Made by a program: the position numbers and the translations under genes. DNA of 64,000 nucleotides from Archegozetes longisetosus (lineage: Eukaryota; Arthropoda; Arachnida; Sarcoptiformes; Trhypochthoniidae), in contig JAEMBT020000009.1 of NCBI GenBank assembly GCA_018873245.2, positions 7,121,288 to 7,185,287 on the forward strand, in the 5' to 3' direction. The notes beneath the pieces are model-generated. The model was not told the origin of the DNA, ran no database searches, and was given only the letters and a program-made list of their open reading frames with translations. Of the stretch, positions 34,560 to 45,689 are shown piece after piece. Numbering within the stretch: position 1 is the first letter of the stretch; every line of letters starts with the position of its first letter.

Positions 34560-35270
34560 AATGTTTCAGCAAATTAGTTTTAGTTTTCCATTGAGTTTAT
34601 TCTTGAAAATATTTAGAATATTGTTTGTTATAAATGATTATTGTTTGAAAATAGATCAGACAAACAATTATTACACCACAATTTCTTGTATAATACATTG
34701 GTTGTTATTTATAAACCCGTTTCGTCTATCTATAATTATATATTTTAGTGATAAACTTATTTTATGAATCGTCATTAAAAAATGATGACTTAATAGTTTA
34801 AGATAAAAAAGCTGTTTATTTTCTCTGTTCCCTATTATTCTCTAAGTTTTGTTAAAATTTTTACTTAATAAATTTTATACTTGTGTACTTCGAATTCAAT
34901 GCATTAAAAGAAAATATTTAATTAGAAATAAGGCATAACCTAATTTTAGTTCAAATTATATATAAATCTCTGATTACTGATAAGAGGGAACAGCTGTAGC
35001 CAGCGGGAAGCTAGTGGTCTATAGCCTCCCCAAAGAATTTTCAAAATCAGTGTCTAAGATAACGATATTGCGTATCATCCAACAACTTTTAATAAATAGT
35101 TGACAGTGTGAGATTACTGGCAAGAATTAGATGTTGGGGAAAAAATAAAACTTTATTCTATTTGTGCATGTCAAAAGCTGATAAGGTTCTTATTGATGCA
35201 ATTTGTGTAATATAAAGCTCAATTTGCTAAGGAGTAAATTTTATATTAGGAAAAAATTGAACCAAGAGAG
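34560..35270. repeat. 3' flank shared by Gr-like copies F and H
   Basis: Matches 44730-45680, which also holds a mariner relic. Shared words include TTTAGTTTTCCATTGAGTTT and AAATAAAACTTTATTCTATT. The two diverge at about 35265 and 45680, where unrelated or bacterial-type sequence begins. Confidence 0.65.
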
Positions 35271-35540
35271 TGTTGAGAAATGTGTCATTCGTAATGGTCG
35301 AGACGGTCTATTGCGGCTCTGTCCAAATAAATGTAAATTTCTCAAACGTTGTATAAAAGATATAAAAGATAAGGAGAAGTTATATATGAGTAACAAAACA
35401 AATGAATCGATAGATCAATTAATTTGTTAATAAATAATAATACAGATATATCAACATTGTTCAAAGAAAGTGATTTAAAAAGAATAAATTCGAAGTTGAA
35501 ATTCTTCTATTGTTTTATGTACTGTAGTTTTAGTAATATA

Positions 35541-36823
35541 GGCTATCTTGACTAGTTTCATCTTCACAAAGTGCTGATTATAAGATAAACTATTATCATT
35601 GGCATGGCTTAAACGTGATTCTAAATTACTTAACATATCTATTAACTAATTTTAAAATATCTTTATAAATTATTATTTTTCCCAATACTACCTAACGTAC
35701 TGACTACCATTGTGAAGCTCAGCTTCGTATGAATTCATACTGAGTTTCAGAAAAAGCGTTTGCAGCCGTATTTGCTTGCCTGGCTGTCACTATGTTTTCA
35801 GTAGCAGGACATTTAGTAAAATGCTTATATTTATATAGTGATTTATTAGTAAATAAATATTATACAACGCACAACGAATATTATAAACAATTAATCTCTG
35901 ATAACCAGTTCACCAGAACATTGCATCATACTCACAAAACTTTTCTTAATTCTTCACCTCTAAAGGTGATAAAATGCTTTTATAGCTACAACCGATAAAC
36001 TTTAAATAGTTTGATACTTTACGTTTTAAAGTTGTTGAGATATATGTCATTAAATTAAACGCTGAGGAAAGTTTAAATGAATCATTGAATGCAACTAAAA
36101 TATTAACGTGTTATCCTGAAAACTTAAAAATTATTAAATCACTTAAACTAATGACATATATCTCAACAACTTTAAAACGTAAAGTATCAAACTATGTAAA
36201 TTTTATCGGTTGTAGCTATAAAAAGCATTTTATCACCTTTAGAGGTGAAGAATTAAGGAAAAGTTTTGTGAGTATGATGCAATGTTCTGGTGAACTGGTT
36301 ATCAGAGATTAATTGTTTATAATATTCGTTGTGCGTTGTATAATATTTATTGCTAATAGGTCTCACTATCATAAATATAAACATTTTACTCTAAAGTGTC
36401 CTGCTTACTGAGCTTTATATAGTGACAAAATACCAGCTATAGGGTAATATATAGGCAAAATATTTAACCAAATGCTTATGTCGCAGCCTTATCAATGGTA
36501 CAAAACTACTAAAGGCATACTAAGCCTACAGAGGCTCTATTCTAATATAATTATAGAATTTACTCGCTACAGAGCTTGAGGCTTTGAAGTGACTGGCTAC
36601 AGCAATATAAGAAATGTGTGTAGAACAGGTAGTTATCAATTACTGTTAGATAATTTAGATATTATAGGGGAAAAATTAATAATTTATAAAGATATTTTAA
36701 AATTTTAAGTTAATAGATATGTTAAGTAATTTAGAATCACGTTTAAGCCATGCCAATGATAATAGTTTATCTTATAATCAGCACTTTGTGAAGATGAAAC
36801 TAGTAACCGTCAAGATAATAGCC
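35541..36823. repeat. Large interrupted inverted repeat next to the istB relic
   Basis: Inner arms 35800-36055 and 36147-36410 are reverse complements (for example CTCTGATAACCAGTTCACCA). An outer pair, 35541-35695 and 36660-36823, contains the start of the istB-like gene, so the left outer arm is an inverted copy of it. The short ORFs at 35792-35998 and 36085-36312 lie in the arms and are not convincing genes. The structure suggests an inverted duplication of decaying insertion-sequence DNA. Confidence 0.7.
36590..36709 (+). pseudogene. Unidentified tail just upstream of istB, possibly istA end
   Basis: A short open frame reads VTGYSNIRNVCRTGSYQLL and LDNLDIIGEKLIIYKDILKF before stopping about 10 bp ahead of the istB-like start. 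In IS21 elements the transposase istA precedes istB; the position fits but the sequence is too short to call. Confidence 0.25.
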
Positions 36824-37200
36824 ACAAAAAGAGATATATTAAAGCTAAACTACCAGTACATAAAACAATAGAAGAATTTAACTTTAGTTTCCAACTTTCG
36901 ACAGGTAGAAAACAAATTAATGACGCCATAACTTGCCAGTATATAACAGAAAATAAATTTGATTTTTGTTGGTAATCCTGACAAGGGTAAATCACACTTG
37001 GCAATAGCACTGGCTGTAAAAGCTTTGGTAATAAATTATGCAATATTGCTTACTGGCGTTCAAGAAATACTCTATCAATTGCGCCTATCTAAAGCATATA
37101 ATCCATATTACAAGAAATTACAACGTTATGACCTAACTTAATATACTCAGATGATTTCAAAAATTGAATTTGTTATCGAGTGGTGAGCGTTCAGGAATAC
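36719..37200 (+). pseudogene. istB: IstB-like ATPase relic (IS21-type helper)
   Basis: IstB is the AAA+ helper of IS21-type transposition. The start MLSNLESRLSHANDNSLSY is followed, after frameshifts, by NLIFVGNPDKGKSHLAIALA. That is the Walker A region (normally GxxGxGKS; here the middle Gly is Asp) and then VQEILYQLRLSKAYNPYYKK, all in IstB order. The frame stops at 37141, where the Walker B part would begin. Traces of later motifs (SGERSGIHIS) appear near 37180. It is broken and bacterial in type. Part of its 5' end is duplicated in inverted orientation at 35541-35695. Confidence 0.65.
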
Positions 37201-37680
37201 ACATTAGTATGTGAGTACATGAATCCACGATGATAAAAAAAAGTATAGGTGCGTGAGTAAACCGCTGAGCGGTTTGATCCACAGATAAATCGCGGTTCGG
37301 GTCGCGTAAACTCATGACCCTCGAACCTATAACAAAAAAGGTATTAAACAATTAAAGAATACAATATCATATACAGGCTCAAGTGGGTTGCTTTGCTAAG
37401 CTTTTACATTATCTGTTATTTAAGAAATTAAACTCGTTTCAGCTTCATACAGTTCCTACAATTGAATTTTAATATCTGATAAACTCATGCCTTTAGAGTA
37501 TTTTCATTAAGATAAAAAAGACTGAGAATAAAGAAAGAATAATCATATGAGAGAGCTAGGTCATTTTGCGTTGAAACTACTTGGTTAGATATTAATTGCG
37601 ATTTTCAAGCTTACATTGATGCTTGTAAAGTTTAGTTAATATGTTAACCTTCAGATGACCAATGTTCCCAAATAACTTTT
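37201..37680. other. Unassigned, weak bacterial-like remnant
   Basis: 37157-37351 is open on the minus strand but also shows interrupted frames on plus; neither is identifiable. A short palindrome, ACCGCTGAGCGGT, occurs near 37260. Nothing else is seen up to peptide block 2. Confidence 0.3.
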
Positions 37681-37721
37681 ATCTGGTCTATTTATCTAGT
37701 TTATACTAACGCTCAAGCAGG

Positions 37722-37729
37722 TATAAATA
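37722..37729 (+). promoter_or_regulatory. TATA box of cysteine-rich peptide gene 2
   Basis: TATAAATA 63 bp before the start codon, in a context shared with gene 1 (CAGGTATAAATA). Confidence 0.6.
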
Positions 37730-37784
37730 AGGCACTTTTAACTAACTAACAACAAAACCTGCTGAGTTTCATTGACTTTCAACA

Positions 37785-38030
37785 ATGAAGTCATTAGTTT
37801 TACTTTGTTTTATACTATTATTGGGCTGTGAAAATTCTGTTACCGCATTCTGTCTAGAAAGCTGTGATGGATATCGAGCGCATTGCTACAGGAATAATAA
37901 AGGAGCAAGAAACACCATTTGCAGTGATCCAAGTAGATATTGCCAACTTCGATTTTTGTTTGGAACATGTTATTGCTGTAATTTCAACGAGAGCCTTGGG
38001 CGCGAATTTCATCCACTTAGTTTGGGTTAA
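37785..38030 (+). CDS. Secreted 8-cysteine peptide, copy 2
   Basis: 81 residues, one shorter than copy 1 in the signal peptide (VTA in place of VNA at the likely cut). The same eight-cysteine spacing follows. Differences from copy 1 are clustered between cysteines 3 and 5, for example GARNTICSDPSRYC against GGRDAICHESSRYC. The 3' tail is unchanged. Upstream TATA box and leader are conserved. Function unknown; see copy 1. Confidence 0.8.
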   Translation: MKSLVLLCFILLLGCENSVTAFCLESCDGYRAHCYRNNKGARNTICSDPSRYCQLRFLFGTCYCCNFNESLGREFHPLSLG

Positions 38031-38499
38031 GAGGGATATTATTTTATTATTAATGTTATTATGTTTGCTAAAATATCGATATTATAAAGATGCGGTATGT
38101 AATGCTGTAGCATAAATATTATTGTTAACAATTTTATTCGTATAAATGAGTGGTAAGTTTGTGAGATCTATATAATGCAACTATTTTTGTACAGTATGAT
38201 ACACTCGATGTGCCTTGTTACATGCATCATAGCATATGTGTCTTGTTACTATTAATAAAAAGAAATCAATTTTATCTGCTTCTTGTATTGGTTTTTTTAT
38301 ATTGTAAATTATAACTTTCAAACTACAAGTTTGAAACCGCTCCTACAAATGTAAATAGTCAATTGCCATTCTACTGACTTTATCTTTACTAGCTACATTT
38401 TCTTGATTTGAATAATTGTTGACTATTTTCATTTTTTATGTAGTAGTGAAAAACACCAATCCTATTTTTATTATATTGTTTAAAACCTGTATCAAAGAT

Positions 38500-39190
38500 C
38501 TAGTGAAAATGTTGAGTATTGATTTTTAATCTTACACAAAGTTTTTCATCAATTATTAGCATAACTATAACAAGATTAGTCAATTGAAAATCTAATTCAA
38601 TATCTCTTAAATTAGATTTTTTACTAGAACATGGATGGAATTCATTTCGTATATGCATCGTTTTAGCATTGATAATAGCTTTAGAAATAGTAAATTTTTC
38701 AAGTATTATTTTTAACTTATTGAGACCTTCGTAAATCTTAAAATATAATGTAATTAACAAATATATTCTAAAAATGGGATCAGAACCTGTAATAATTTTT
38801 TTTCTCCATTTGTAGCTTTGCTTATTTCTCCATTAATTATGTTAATAGGTGTTAGATCAAAGTAATTTTAACTGAAGTAGCTTAACAAAATTTAATTTTG
38901 CATTAATTAAGAGTAAGCTGATGTTATATTATAACCCTGTCGGGAAATAATAAAACTTTTCGGTTTTTCAAACATTTATATTTAAATATAGTTTTGAATA
39001 CATTACCCATAGAATTAAAATATTCAGATCTAATTTCCTGACAAAATGTGTTTCTTAAGAGCACAGAAACTGCATCTTTCTCGCAACAAAAAAATCATCG
39101 CAAGTGCTGAAGAACAAACAAATCTCCATCAGCTAGTTTTTTGTGAATTTTTACTGCAACATCAAAAGCGCTTTCTTGAATAAGTCACAT
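38500..39190 (-). pseudogene. Decayed minus-strand gene in peptide block 2
   Basis: A broken paralogue of 20465-21095. From 39190 down it reads LIQESAFDVAVKIHKKLADG, then a frameshift, RSEYFNSMGN and, in the open part at 38760-38500, HIRNEFHPCSSKKSNLRDIE. The layout hints at a longer multi-domain protein, but I could not name a family. Confidence 0.4.
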
Positions 39191-39469
39191 TTGCTAATAT
39201 CGAAATTGACAGCGATGCCTTAAATTTTATAAAATGATAGAGGTTTAATCGAAACTTTAATTACTTATATAATACTACTAAAAAAACTTATCAATATTTT
39301 ATTTTCGTACTCGACGATTTAATGTAGAATATGTTATCATATCAGGAATTGGGTACCTTTTTTCGGGAACTAGGCAAGTAAGCGGATAATTGACATATTT
39401 CATTGAATCGTGCTTATAAAGACTAATTTTACTAAGATATTTCATTCTTACACAAGAAATTAGTGATTA

Positions 39470-39866
39470 CATGACATTACCGCGCAAGCGACATTACCGC
39501 GCAAGCGACACTACCGCGCAAGTCACAATGCCACGAAAGCGACAATTCAGTGCAAGTGACACTACCGTGCAAAATACAATACCGCGCTAACCCTATTAAC
39601 GCGTAAAATGAATACATCGCAAACTATACTAACGCGTGGTATTGTCGCTTGCGCGGTAGTGGTAAACGACAATACTGCGCAAATGAGACTACCGCGCGAT
39701 ATTATAGTTTGTGAGGTATTTATTTTACGCGTTAAGGAGTTTGCGCGGTAGTGTCGTTTTCGCGGTGGTGTCGCTTCCGCTGTAATGTCGTGCGCGGTAT
39801 TGCTTGCGCTGTATTCACTTGCACGGTAGTATCGTACGCGATGTTTGTTTGCGCTGTAATGTCATG
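39470..39866. mobile_element. CGCG-rich fold-back array of 17-bp motifs
   Basis: The left half repeats units like GCGACATTACCGCGCAA. The right half repeats the reverse complement, TTGCGCGGTAGTGTCGC. The outer ends are inverted (CATGACATTAC and GTAATGTCATG). The whole is rich in CpG in an otherwise very AT-rich region. There is no ORF. It resembles a fold-back element or satellite-tailed transposon. Confidence 0.65.
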
Positions 39867-40179
39867 CTAGCGTATCAAATATATTATAATTTTGAAGAAA
39901 TATTTGATTTTAACCTATACTCAAGTACTCATCATTTCTTACTACTGTTTAGCTAATGATTACATAAAACATCATTTCAGTTGAAAATTGATTAAATAGA
40001 TTGAATTATATAACAATTTGACTACTACTACAATCTAGGAAAATCTGTTACAGCTTCTTTTCACACCTTAGCCAGTGGGTAGCCAGTGGGGATCTGGGGG
40101 TCTAGGATGTTATTAGACCCCAGAAGAGTTTTTAAAAATTGAAATATAAATCTGTAATGAAAAAATCATACAAAAATCT

Positions 40180-40320
40180 TCGAGATAGGATGACCAGACG
40201 TCCCTCGTTGTGCGGGATAGTCCTTCATTGAGTGGCTTTGTCCCGCAACATGAAAAACCCTCAGTGTGGGTCACATGTGTCCTGCATTTGTCTCGCATTC
40301 CATCCATATTTTAATCATCT
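40180..40320. repeat. Short GC-richer repeat-like stretch
   Basis: GGATGACCAGACGTCCC followed by several GTCCCGC/GCGGGA words differs in composition from its flanks and looks like a mobile repeat; ends not defined. Confidence 0.3.
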
Positions 40321-40706
40321 AACAAATAATTATAATAACTGTTCAATTGAGAAAAGTATTTTGGGATAGTTCTAGGAACCAGTTATTTCACACAAATTAT
40401 ATCCCTGGAGTAAGAGTAGTTTCATTAATCTTATTGAGAAATTAAATACTTTTATACTTAAGATTAACTCAATAAAAATATAATGAAATATAACACAAAA
40501 TTACTAAAAGCTGTTAAATCTAGTAAAAAGTATATGATTTTGTAACCTTTACAGAAATTTATTAATAAATTCATGTTTTTCTAGCGTCGAAATATTTTTT
40601 TAAATCAAAGGGGTGACCTTTTGAAAAATTTCAGTAAGAATGAAAATAGCGTTGAAAAAAGCAACAGTTATTATATTCTTTTAGATATTTCAAGACTTAG
40701 CTTCGA

Positions 40707-41200
40707 ATGAATAACAATAAATCATTATTCATAACATTACTTTTATGGTATTATCAAATATTTGGGATAACATTCGGTGGTTTATTCATTGCTCCAACTG
40801 GAAAGTTGCTTGTTAACAAGAATTTAAAAATATTTGGTTGGGTATCTATGGTTTTAATGATAATATTTATCATTATTTCTGCGATATCACTGGTTATAAA
40901 GAAATATTCATATATAAATCAAGTATACGATCTTTGGTTTAACATCATTTATTACTTAATAATATTTCTATGGCATCTCTACACAATATTCATCATTCTT
41001 AGTTTAACTTATTATCAATTGAGAGCTCACAATCTATTCAAAGCATTGCTTAGATATCCAATTAAGTGTTTCAGAAATAGAATAATAGTTTACACATCTT
41101 TTATAATGGCCATAATCTTTAAGCATTGAATCTTTACTTCGTAATGAGTTCCACTCTCAACTTTCCTTTATCGGCTTTAAGGAAGTATTCATAAGAAGCT
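40707..41200 (+). pseudogene. Gr-like exon 1 only, copy G
   Basis: It starts MNNNKSLFITLLLWYYQIFG and aligns with exon 1 of A, H and I for 138 residues. A one-base loss at 41119-41125 (TTTAAGCATTG for TTTCAAGTATTG) shifts the frame to a stop, and homology fades after about 41160. No exon 2 or 3 follows. Confidence 0.65.
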
Positions 41201-41294
41201 ACATTTTAAGTGAAACACTCATATTTCAAACTTCATAATTGATAGATGCGACACATATGGTTTTAAATGAAATAATTTTTAAATTTTTTATTAG

Positions 41295-42954
41295 TTCATT
41301 ACTGAGAAAGATTAATTTTTTAGTAATTAATTTCTGTAAAGTCCGGTATCAAAATGATCACATATGATTAAAATTATGTTTATTAGAAGCATAGTTACAG
41401 TTCCAGTTTCCTGGATTTTCAAATATTAATAGTCAGGTAACAATACTTTATTTGACTGAATTGAAACAAAATAACCTTTTACTGATGATCAGTGAAACCC
41501 TTGAGAAATTTTAGTCTTTAACTAAACCTCTTAGTCAATGTTTTAAAAAGTTATCAACATAATTGTAATTAAGTTTAAACATTTGCTTTTTAATCTACTT
41601 TTAGTTTAATCGAAAACCTTCTATTCAGTTTAATGAACGTAAAGAAATGCGAATGCATACCTAAGACTATACTTTTGAATTTTTACGGTTATAACACGCA
41701 AATGAACTGAAAACTAGACTCAATCATCTCTTTATGGCTGAGTCAAACGCTCCGAACGAGGTATGTGTCTGAGTTCCGTTTTTCCTAAGCTATAATATTG
41801 GAGCAATACCATAATTAAAACTCTGCGTTAATCCACTATTTTATACCTGAATTTTGGATCAACATATAGTTTAAAGCTCAGATTTTTTAAATAAAACAAT
41901 GTATTTTAATCAAGATGATAATCGGATTCTCAAATCGAAAACTTATTTCAGCACATATTTATGAGAGTTGAGTATGAAATCGTGAATTAACATAACTGTT
42001 TGATGAAGCATCAAGTGAGACAAAAGTCGTCGAGACAGCATTTACTAGGCATTTATCTTATAAATCTTATGTAACTTATTTATCTCACTAGAATGTGACT
42101 TTAAAAAACAAATTAAATGGCTAATTTTGTATATATTCTACTCTTAATGAGGAGTCATTTGATGCTCATTTTGCCCAAGATAGTCACGATTTAGTGCCGT
42201 TCATTTTTCTTTTTTATTGCTTTGTTTATCATGAGGTTTATTAATTTTTTAAAACTTGAAGCATTTATAATTCCATATTATTACAATGAGCTCTGTATTA
42301 AATTAGAAGAAAGAGAAAATCTTAAATAACTATAAAGTTATTGAAAATAAAGTAATCTAAAATCATAAGTACTACTTAAGAATTAAATTTGTTCCGTAAA
42401 ATTGCTAGATTTCACTGATTCGACTCGAATTTTGCAAAAGAAATTCGACATTTTGAGTAAAAAACAAGGCTCTGCTAATAACTTTTATGTATGTAATATA
42501 AGAATAACAATCAATAATCGTTTAAGTAAACTATTAAATAGAAATCAAGACAAATGTTATTTTTTGTCATGAAAGAAGAAAATGTATTGAAAATTGTGTC
42601 TTGAGTTTCTTAATAATGAAAACCAATCATTGCAAACATAAAGAAAACAAACGACGATATGATGAAATGACTTTGAACGATTTTTTCGTAATTTACTTGT
42701 ATTCGACCGAATAGATCACACAAATGGTTATTGATTTTATGACAAAATAACCGAAGATAATGATGTGACTATTATTCATGTCTGATGTCAAGATAAAAAC
42801 AGGTTATTAACAAAATGTCTATCTCTGAAACTTTATAATAAAACATTTTCTTTAGTAACAGTAATAATAGCTTAAAAAGTGGATAAGAACAAATCTCAGT
42901 ACATTCAATAATTTTGGAATTTTCAAAATTCTTTAAATAAATTCTTTCATCGAA
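41295..42954. repeat. 5' flank of the duplicated Gr-like unit (copy H)
   Basis: Similar to 6390-7800 and 22740-23640. Up to about 42860 it differs from the copy A flank at many positions; from there to the gene the two are almost identical. Confidence 0.6.
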
Positions 42955-44724
42955 ATGAATAATAATAATTCAATGTACATAGAATTGCTTCTATGGTATT
43001 ATCGAATATTTGGGATAACATTCGGCGGTTTATCCATTACCAAAACTGGAGAATTGATGGTCAGCAAGAGTTTGAAAATATTTAGCTGGGTATCTACAGT
43101 TCTAGTGATAATATCTATCAATATTTTTGCTATATTCTCGGTTTTGGAAGGCTATTCATTTATAAATCAAGTATATAATTCTGGATTTAGCATAATTTAT
43201 TACTTGATAATATTTCGATCATGTCTTACAATAATATTCTTCGTTCTCAGTTTAAATTATTATCAATTGAGAGCTCATAATCTATTCAAAGTATTGCTTA
43301 GTTATTCACTTAAGTGTTTCAGAAATAAAGTAATAATTTACACATCCTTTGTAATGGCCATAATCTTTCAAGTATTGAACCTTTACTTCGTATTGAGTTC
43401 CTCTCACAATTTTTATAGTTTCAAATATGTGGTGACTGCCAGTTTATGGATAGTCTATTATTCCATATCAAAAACAGCTTTGTCTTTGGTAACTTGGGGT
43501 AAAAATATTTATTTATCAAAATTTTGTTCATTTCTAACTAAATTTCAGTATTGATTCCTTCTGTTTCTAACTAACTTATTTTTAGCTATTTCTCTATCAG
43601 TGTGTGAACATTTGCAGCAATTGATTCAACAATTGAAACAATCCAATTCAAATCATACTCAATATTCAAGTTTACAAATAATTCGTAACACAATAAATTC
43701 ATACTTCAAAGCCAGAAACTCTTTCAAAGATTTGGACAAATCTCTGTCTTGGATTAGCTTTTTGATTCGATAACAACTATTACTGACCTGATGCTAGAAA
43801 TTTATGCCTGTATTATAGGTATAGAAACACCAATTTATAAAGTAATATTGAAGTTTTATATTTTGTATTCAATCCTAAATATCATAAAACTGATCACCAA
43901 TTGTTTAATACATGGAATGGTTTATGAGGAGAGTAAAAATTTTGATTTGTGTTTTGATGAATTGGATTTAAATGTAATGAATTTGGATGAAAACAGTTTT
44001 AAAGAAGCACTACATTTGAAAACACGATCTAATGATTCAAAGTTTGGATTCACTATATTTGAGACAATACCTTTCAGAAAGAAGACATTGTTATCAGTAT
44101 GTTTTAACATTTGAAAACTTGTCTCAAAGTACGAAAATAAAAATATTCTACAGGACTCAAAAAGATTTCAATCATAACTGAACTTAATTTTTAACTATTG
44201 TTAAAATATAGCTTTGTTTTTCAAACTTTTAAAACATCTCTTAGTTTTTATTCAGGTATGAAGTTATTGATTAAATCAAAACATAAAAATAATGTTTCGC
44301 GTGAAATATGAAAATACGTCAAAATAAATCGTGAAAATAAATTAACAAATTTATAATAATGAGTCAAAATAAAATCAATCAGAATGTGCTTCAATGAAAA
44401 AGGCCCTTCTAGAAGGCAAAAATCATTTAACACTTGATTAACTTGCATAGCATTAGAAAAATGTTTGAACTATTAGATATAATTACGAGATTAGAAGTCT
44501 TAAAAGGTTTGAAAAGCAAAACTATTACGTGACTCATTCACTTTATATTGAAGTTCGTCTTATGCCCTTTTGAGTAAAACATTTTTGTTTTCGTACTTGT
44601 ATGAGTCAAGTACTTATTTCTATTTTGATCTAATCTCTGATCTCGATTTATTATTCAATTCCAGATTTTCTGCTTTATTCTCAATTATTCTATAATATTG
44701 GCTCAAACTGGAAAAGATAAGTAA
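42955..44724 (+). pseudogene. Gustatory-receptor-like gene, copy H, one frameshift
   Basis: The most complete gene of the A subfamily: exon 1 42955-43498, an 87-bp intron, exon 2 43586-44096, a 568-bp intron and exon 3 44665-44724. Splice sites are GTAAAA/TTTTTAG and GTATGT/TTCCAG. Exon 2 retains the KFGFTIFETIPFRKK segment lost in copy A, and exon 3 encodes ILNYSIILAQTGKDK with the receptor tail motif. The only visible break is one T missing from a T run at 43760-43764 (five T here, six in A), which shifts the frame in SWISFF. It lies in a homopolymer and could be a sequencing error. If so, this would be a working receptor of about 370 residues. Exon 1 is almost identical to copy A. Confidence 0.7.
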
Positions 44725-44864
44725 ATAAAAAATGTTTCAACAAATTAGTTTTAGTTTTCCATTGAGTTTATTCTTGAAAATATTTAGAATATTGTTCGTT
44801 ATAAACGATTATCGTTTGAAAATAGATCAGACAGACAGATATTGCACCACAATCTCTTGTACTA

Positions 44865-45094
44865 GGGGTACCACTTAATTATGCGGTATTTTACAAAGTT
44901 TTTTAAATTTAATTTTAAGAAATACAAAAGATATTAATTAATGATATAATCGCCATCATTATCGACGACATTAGTCCACTTGTCCACCAGATCTTTGATA
45001 TCACTTTCATAAATGGTTTGTAAACAATCGATTAATGTGACAAAAATCACGTCGAAAAATGACTATCAAATGCCGCATGATTAAGTGGTACCCC
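44865..45094 (-). mobile_element. Internally deleted mariner relic keeping the transposase C terminus
   Basis: Ends are inverted (GGGGTACCACTTAATTATGC and GGGGTACCACTTAATCATGC) with flanking TA (44863-44864, 45095-45096). Copy F shows the empty site at 34675-34700. On the minus strand it encodes VDKWTNVVDNDGDYIIN and a stop, the C-terminal end of a mariner transposase. It is a different mariner lineage from the element at 10076. Confidence 0.8.
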
Positions 45095-45109
45095 TAATAT
45101 AATATATTA

Positions 45110-45685
45110 GTTGTTATTTATAAACCAGTTTTGTCTATCTATAATTATATATTTCAGCGCTAAACTTATTTTATGAATCATCATTAAAAAATGATGACTT
45201 AATCTGTATTTCAAGATAATAAAAGATGTTTATTTTCTCCGTTCTCTATTATTCTCTAAGCTTTGTTAAGATCTTTACTTAATAAATTCTATGCTTTTGT
45301 TCTTCACATTCAATGCATTAAAGAAAAAATTTAATTGGAAATAAGGCATAACTTAATTTTAGTTTAAATTATATATAAATCTCTGATTACTGATAAGAGG
45401 AAACAGCCCTAGTCAGTAGGGAGCTAGGGGTCTATAGCCCCCCAAAGAATCTTTAAAACTAGTGTCTAAGATAACAATATTGGATATTATCCAACAACTT
45501 TTAATAGTTAACAGTGCGAGAAGTTACTGGTAAGAATTAACTGTTGCGAAAGAAATAAAACTTTATTCTATTTAAACATGTCAATAGCTGATGAAGTTTT
45601 TATTGACGGAGTTTGCGTAACATAATGCTCAATTCGTTAAAGTGTAAATTTTATATTAGCAAACAATTGAACTAAGCTGCCTCAA
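45110..45685. repeat. 3' flank of Gr-like copy H, paralogous to that of copy F
   Basis: Matches 34690-35270. It ends abruptly at about 45680 where VirD4/TraG-type sequence starts. Confidence 0.65.
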
Positions 45686-45689
45686 TCTT

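Larger units (their letters stand above)
37690..39465. repeat. Segmental duplication block 2 around the cysteine-rich peptide gene
   Basis: Paralogous to 18690-21415 and 53225-54970, with a shorter upstream part. Confidence 0.75.

Noticed and set aside
37157-37351. 64-codon minus-strand ORF after istB
   Set aside because: It has no recognisable motif. The plus strand shows a similarly plausible broken continuation of IstB (SGERSG), so neither could be supported as a gene.
39470-39866. CRISPR array
   Set aside because: The repeat units are contiguous without unique spacers, reverse orientation halfway, and lie in a eukaryotic-type region.
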